Shown in pieces: positions 62,491 to 64,000 of a stretch of DNA of 64,000 nt. The first letter of the stretch is position 1. Each line of letters begins with the position of its first letter. The translations under genes and the position numbers were made by a program. Origin of the DNA: Oryzicola mucosus (GTDB lineage: Bacteria; Pseudomonadota; Alphaproteobacteria; Rhizobiales; Rhizobiaceae); assembly GCF_014534685.1 (NCBI RefSeq), contig NZ_JACVVX010000002.1, positions 1 through 64,000 of the forward strand. Reading direction: 5' to 3'. Below the pieces are notes generated by a model. That model was not told the DNA's origin, ran no database searches, and was given only the letters and a program-made list of their open reading frames with translations.

Positions 62491-62690
62491 CTTTGCAGCG
62501 TAACAAAGATGCCTTGATGCGGCCATCGAAGGCCTTTTCGTGCGTGGAAAGGCGCAAGCGCTTGTCTTCGACTGCTCTTTTCGGTGGAGCAGCAATTTTG
62601 TTTGACCTTGCGGTGATGGGGGGAAACACTGTTGCTGCTAACCCACGTCGAGCGTTCCGAATCACAGGACGCCTCACAAGGAACGGCAGG

Positions 62691-64000
62691 ATGACGCTTC
62701 ACGACGTTGCGCTCGGCGACAAGTTCGACCTCTCCAGGGAGCGCATCTTCCTGTCCGGTTCGCAGGCCGTGATCCGCATGATGCTGATGCAGCGCGAGCG
62801 CGACCGCCTGACCGGCCTGAACACGGCGGGCTTCGTCTCCGGCTATCGCGGATCGCCCCTGGGCGGCCTCGATCTCCAGCTGTGGAAAGCGAAAAACCAG
62901 CTCGAAACCTCGGGCATCGTGTTCCAGCCGGGCCTCAACGAAGAACTTGCGGCCACCGCCTGCTGGGGCTCGCAGCAGACCGAGCTTCTGGGCGAGGGCA
63001 CGCATGACGGCATCTTTTCCGTCTGGTACGGCAAGGGTCCCGGCGTCGACCGCTCCGGCGACGTCTTCCGCCACGCCAATCTGGCAGGCTCCTCCAGGCA
63101 TGGCGGTGTTCTGGCGCTGATGGGCGACGACCACACCGCCGAATCCTCGACCAATGCGCATGCGACGGAGTTTTTGTTCGTCGACACGATGATCCCGATC
63201 CTCAATCCGGCCGGCGTGCAGGAACTCATCGACTACGGCCTCTACGGCTTCGCCCTGTCGCGCTTCGCCGGCACCTGGGCCGCGATCAAATGCGTCAAGG
63301 ACAACATCGAATCCACGGCCTCGGTCGATGCATCGTTGAACCGGCTGAACATCGTCCTGCCCGAGTTCGACATGCCGCCCGGCGGGCTCAACATCCGCCA
63401 CGAGCTCGACCAGCTCGGCCAGGAAGCGCGCCTGCACGAATACAAGCGTGCCGCCGCAGCCGCCTTCATTCGCGTCAACGGCCTGAACAGGATGGTCTAT
63501 TCCGGCGGACATAGCGCCAAGATCGGTATCATCACGGTCGGCAAGAGCTTTCTCGACGTGCGCCAGGCGCTGGACGATCTCGGTATCGACGAGGCGCAGG
63601 CCAACCGGATCGGGCTTCGGCTGTTCAAGGTCGGCTGTCCCTGGCCGCTCGACTTCGAGCACATCAAGGAGTTCGCCCAGGGCCTCGAGATGATCGTCGT
63701 CGTCGAGGAAAAGCGCTCGCTCATCGAGACGCAACTGCGCGAGATGCTCTACGGCACCGCCATGCAGCCCAAGGTCGTCGGCAAGAAGAACGAGCGCGGC
63801 GAGTGGCTGTTTGCCGCCAAGGGCGCGCTCGACCCCAATGACATCGCGATTGCCATAGGCGAGCGGGTGCTGTCGGTCATCGGCGCGTCGGAGGAGATTT
63901 CCGCCCGCGTCAGCCGGCTCAGGCAGTACCAGGCGATGCTCGCCGACACCAAGGACATTGCAACCCGCACGCCGTTCTTCTGCTCCGGCTGCCCTCACAA
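62691..64000 (+). CDS. indolepyruvate ferredoxin oxidoreductase, 3' end beyond window
   Basis: Open from ATG 62691 to the window end (436 codons seen; intact family members exceed 1100). The N-terminal thiamine-diphosphate-binding half is typical of the fused alphaproteobacterial enzyme: RIFLSGSQAVIRMMLMQRER, GFVSGYRGSPLGGLD and WYGKGPGVDRSGDVFRHANL. The segment FFCSGCPH begins the next Cys-containing motif. It oxidises arylpyruvates to aryl-acetyl-CoA with ferredoxin or another acceptor. GGAACGGCAGG precedes the start. The truncation is only the window edge. Confidence 0.92.
   Translation, partial: MTLHDVALGDKFDLSRERIFLSGSQAVIRMMLMQRERDRLTGLNTAGFVSGYRGSPLGGLDLQLWKAKNQLETSGIVFQPGLNEELAATACWGSQQTELLGEGTHDGIFSVWYGKGPGVDRSGDVFRHANLAGSSRHGGVLALMGDDHTAESSTNAHATEFLFVDTMIPILNPAGVQELIDYGLYGFALSRFAGTWAAIKCVKDNIESTASVDASLNRLNIVLPEFDMPPGGLNIRHELDQLGQEARLHEYKRAAAAAFIRVNGLNRMVYSGGHSAKIGIITVGKSFLDVRQALDDLGIDEAQANRIGLRLFKVGCPWPLDFEHIKEFAQGLEMIVVVEEKRSLIETQLREMLYGTAMQPKVVGKKNERGEWLFAAKGALDPNDIAIAIGERVLSVIGASEEISARVSRLRQYQAMLADTKDIATRTPFFCSGCPH

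Overview
The window is high-GC DNA from an alphaproteobacterium, most likely a member of the Hyphomicrobiales close to Mesorhizobium or Aminobacter. This rests on family recognition only: a BigR/Blh/YeeE sulfide operon, a DctBD-like system next to a tricarboxylate transporter, a KaiC/HWE-kinase pair, an alphaproteobacterial-style purine cluster with PuuD and fused PuuE-UraD, and families of palindromic GC-rich intergenic repeats.

Positions 1-12100 look like accessory DNA. They begin with an internally deleted IS91-type transposase and carry short regulator/enzyme pairs for redox and electrophile chemistry: TetR/cupin, HxlR/NmrA-like reductase, LysR/SDR, Rrf2/epoxide hydrolase, AraC/TrpB-like enzyme and two GSTs. 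Four of these genes are broken by frameshift or truncation (GST, zinc alcohol dehydrogenase, epoxide hydrolase, Rrf2). I see no broken genes in the rest of the window. A tRNA-Leu(CAA) at 12115-12199 follows this block.

Positions 12400-30000 hold a KaiC-like double ATPase with an HWE-type histidine kinase, a DctB/DctD-like two-component system directly upstream of tctCBA, the persulfide operon blh-bigR-yeeE-yeeE with a near-ideal operator, and single genes (glycine-zipper lipoprotein, PepSY protein, phosphofructokinase, L,D-transpeptidase, LysE exporter, xylulokinase).

Positions 30000-46250 are a purine and ureide catabolism region. On the minus strand puuE-uraD, allE, allA and a deaminase form an operon. 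Divergent from it are uraH, xdhA, xdhB and xdhC, followed by puuD, guaD and a glycerate kinase. Together they take guanine or xanthine through urate, 5-hydroxyisourate, allantoin and ureidoglycolate towards glyoxylate. The allantoate amidohydrolase (AllC) step is not in the window. Palindromic repeats sit between several of these genes, and one lies in frame inside xdhC.

Positions 46500-64000 hold a CobW metallochaperone with a WD40 protein, a class III aminotransferase with a glutamine-synthetase-like ligase, MarR, EamA, a LacI/D-2-hydroxyacid dehydrogenase pair with a palindromic operator, a C26 gamma-glutamyl hydrolase, a split TRAP transporter (dctP convergent with dctQM), an orphan LivH-type permease divergent from a CGNR regulator across a strong inverted repeat, a small lipoprotein, and the start of an indolepyruvate ferredoxin oxidoreductase cut by the window end.
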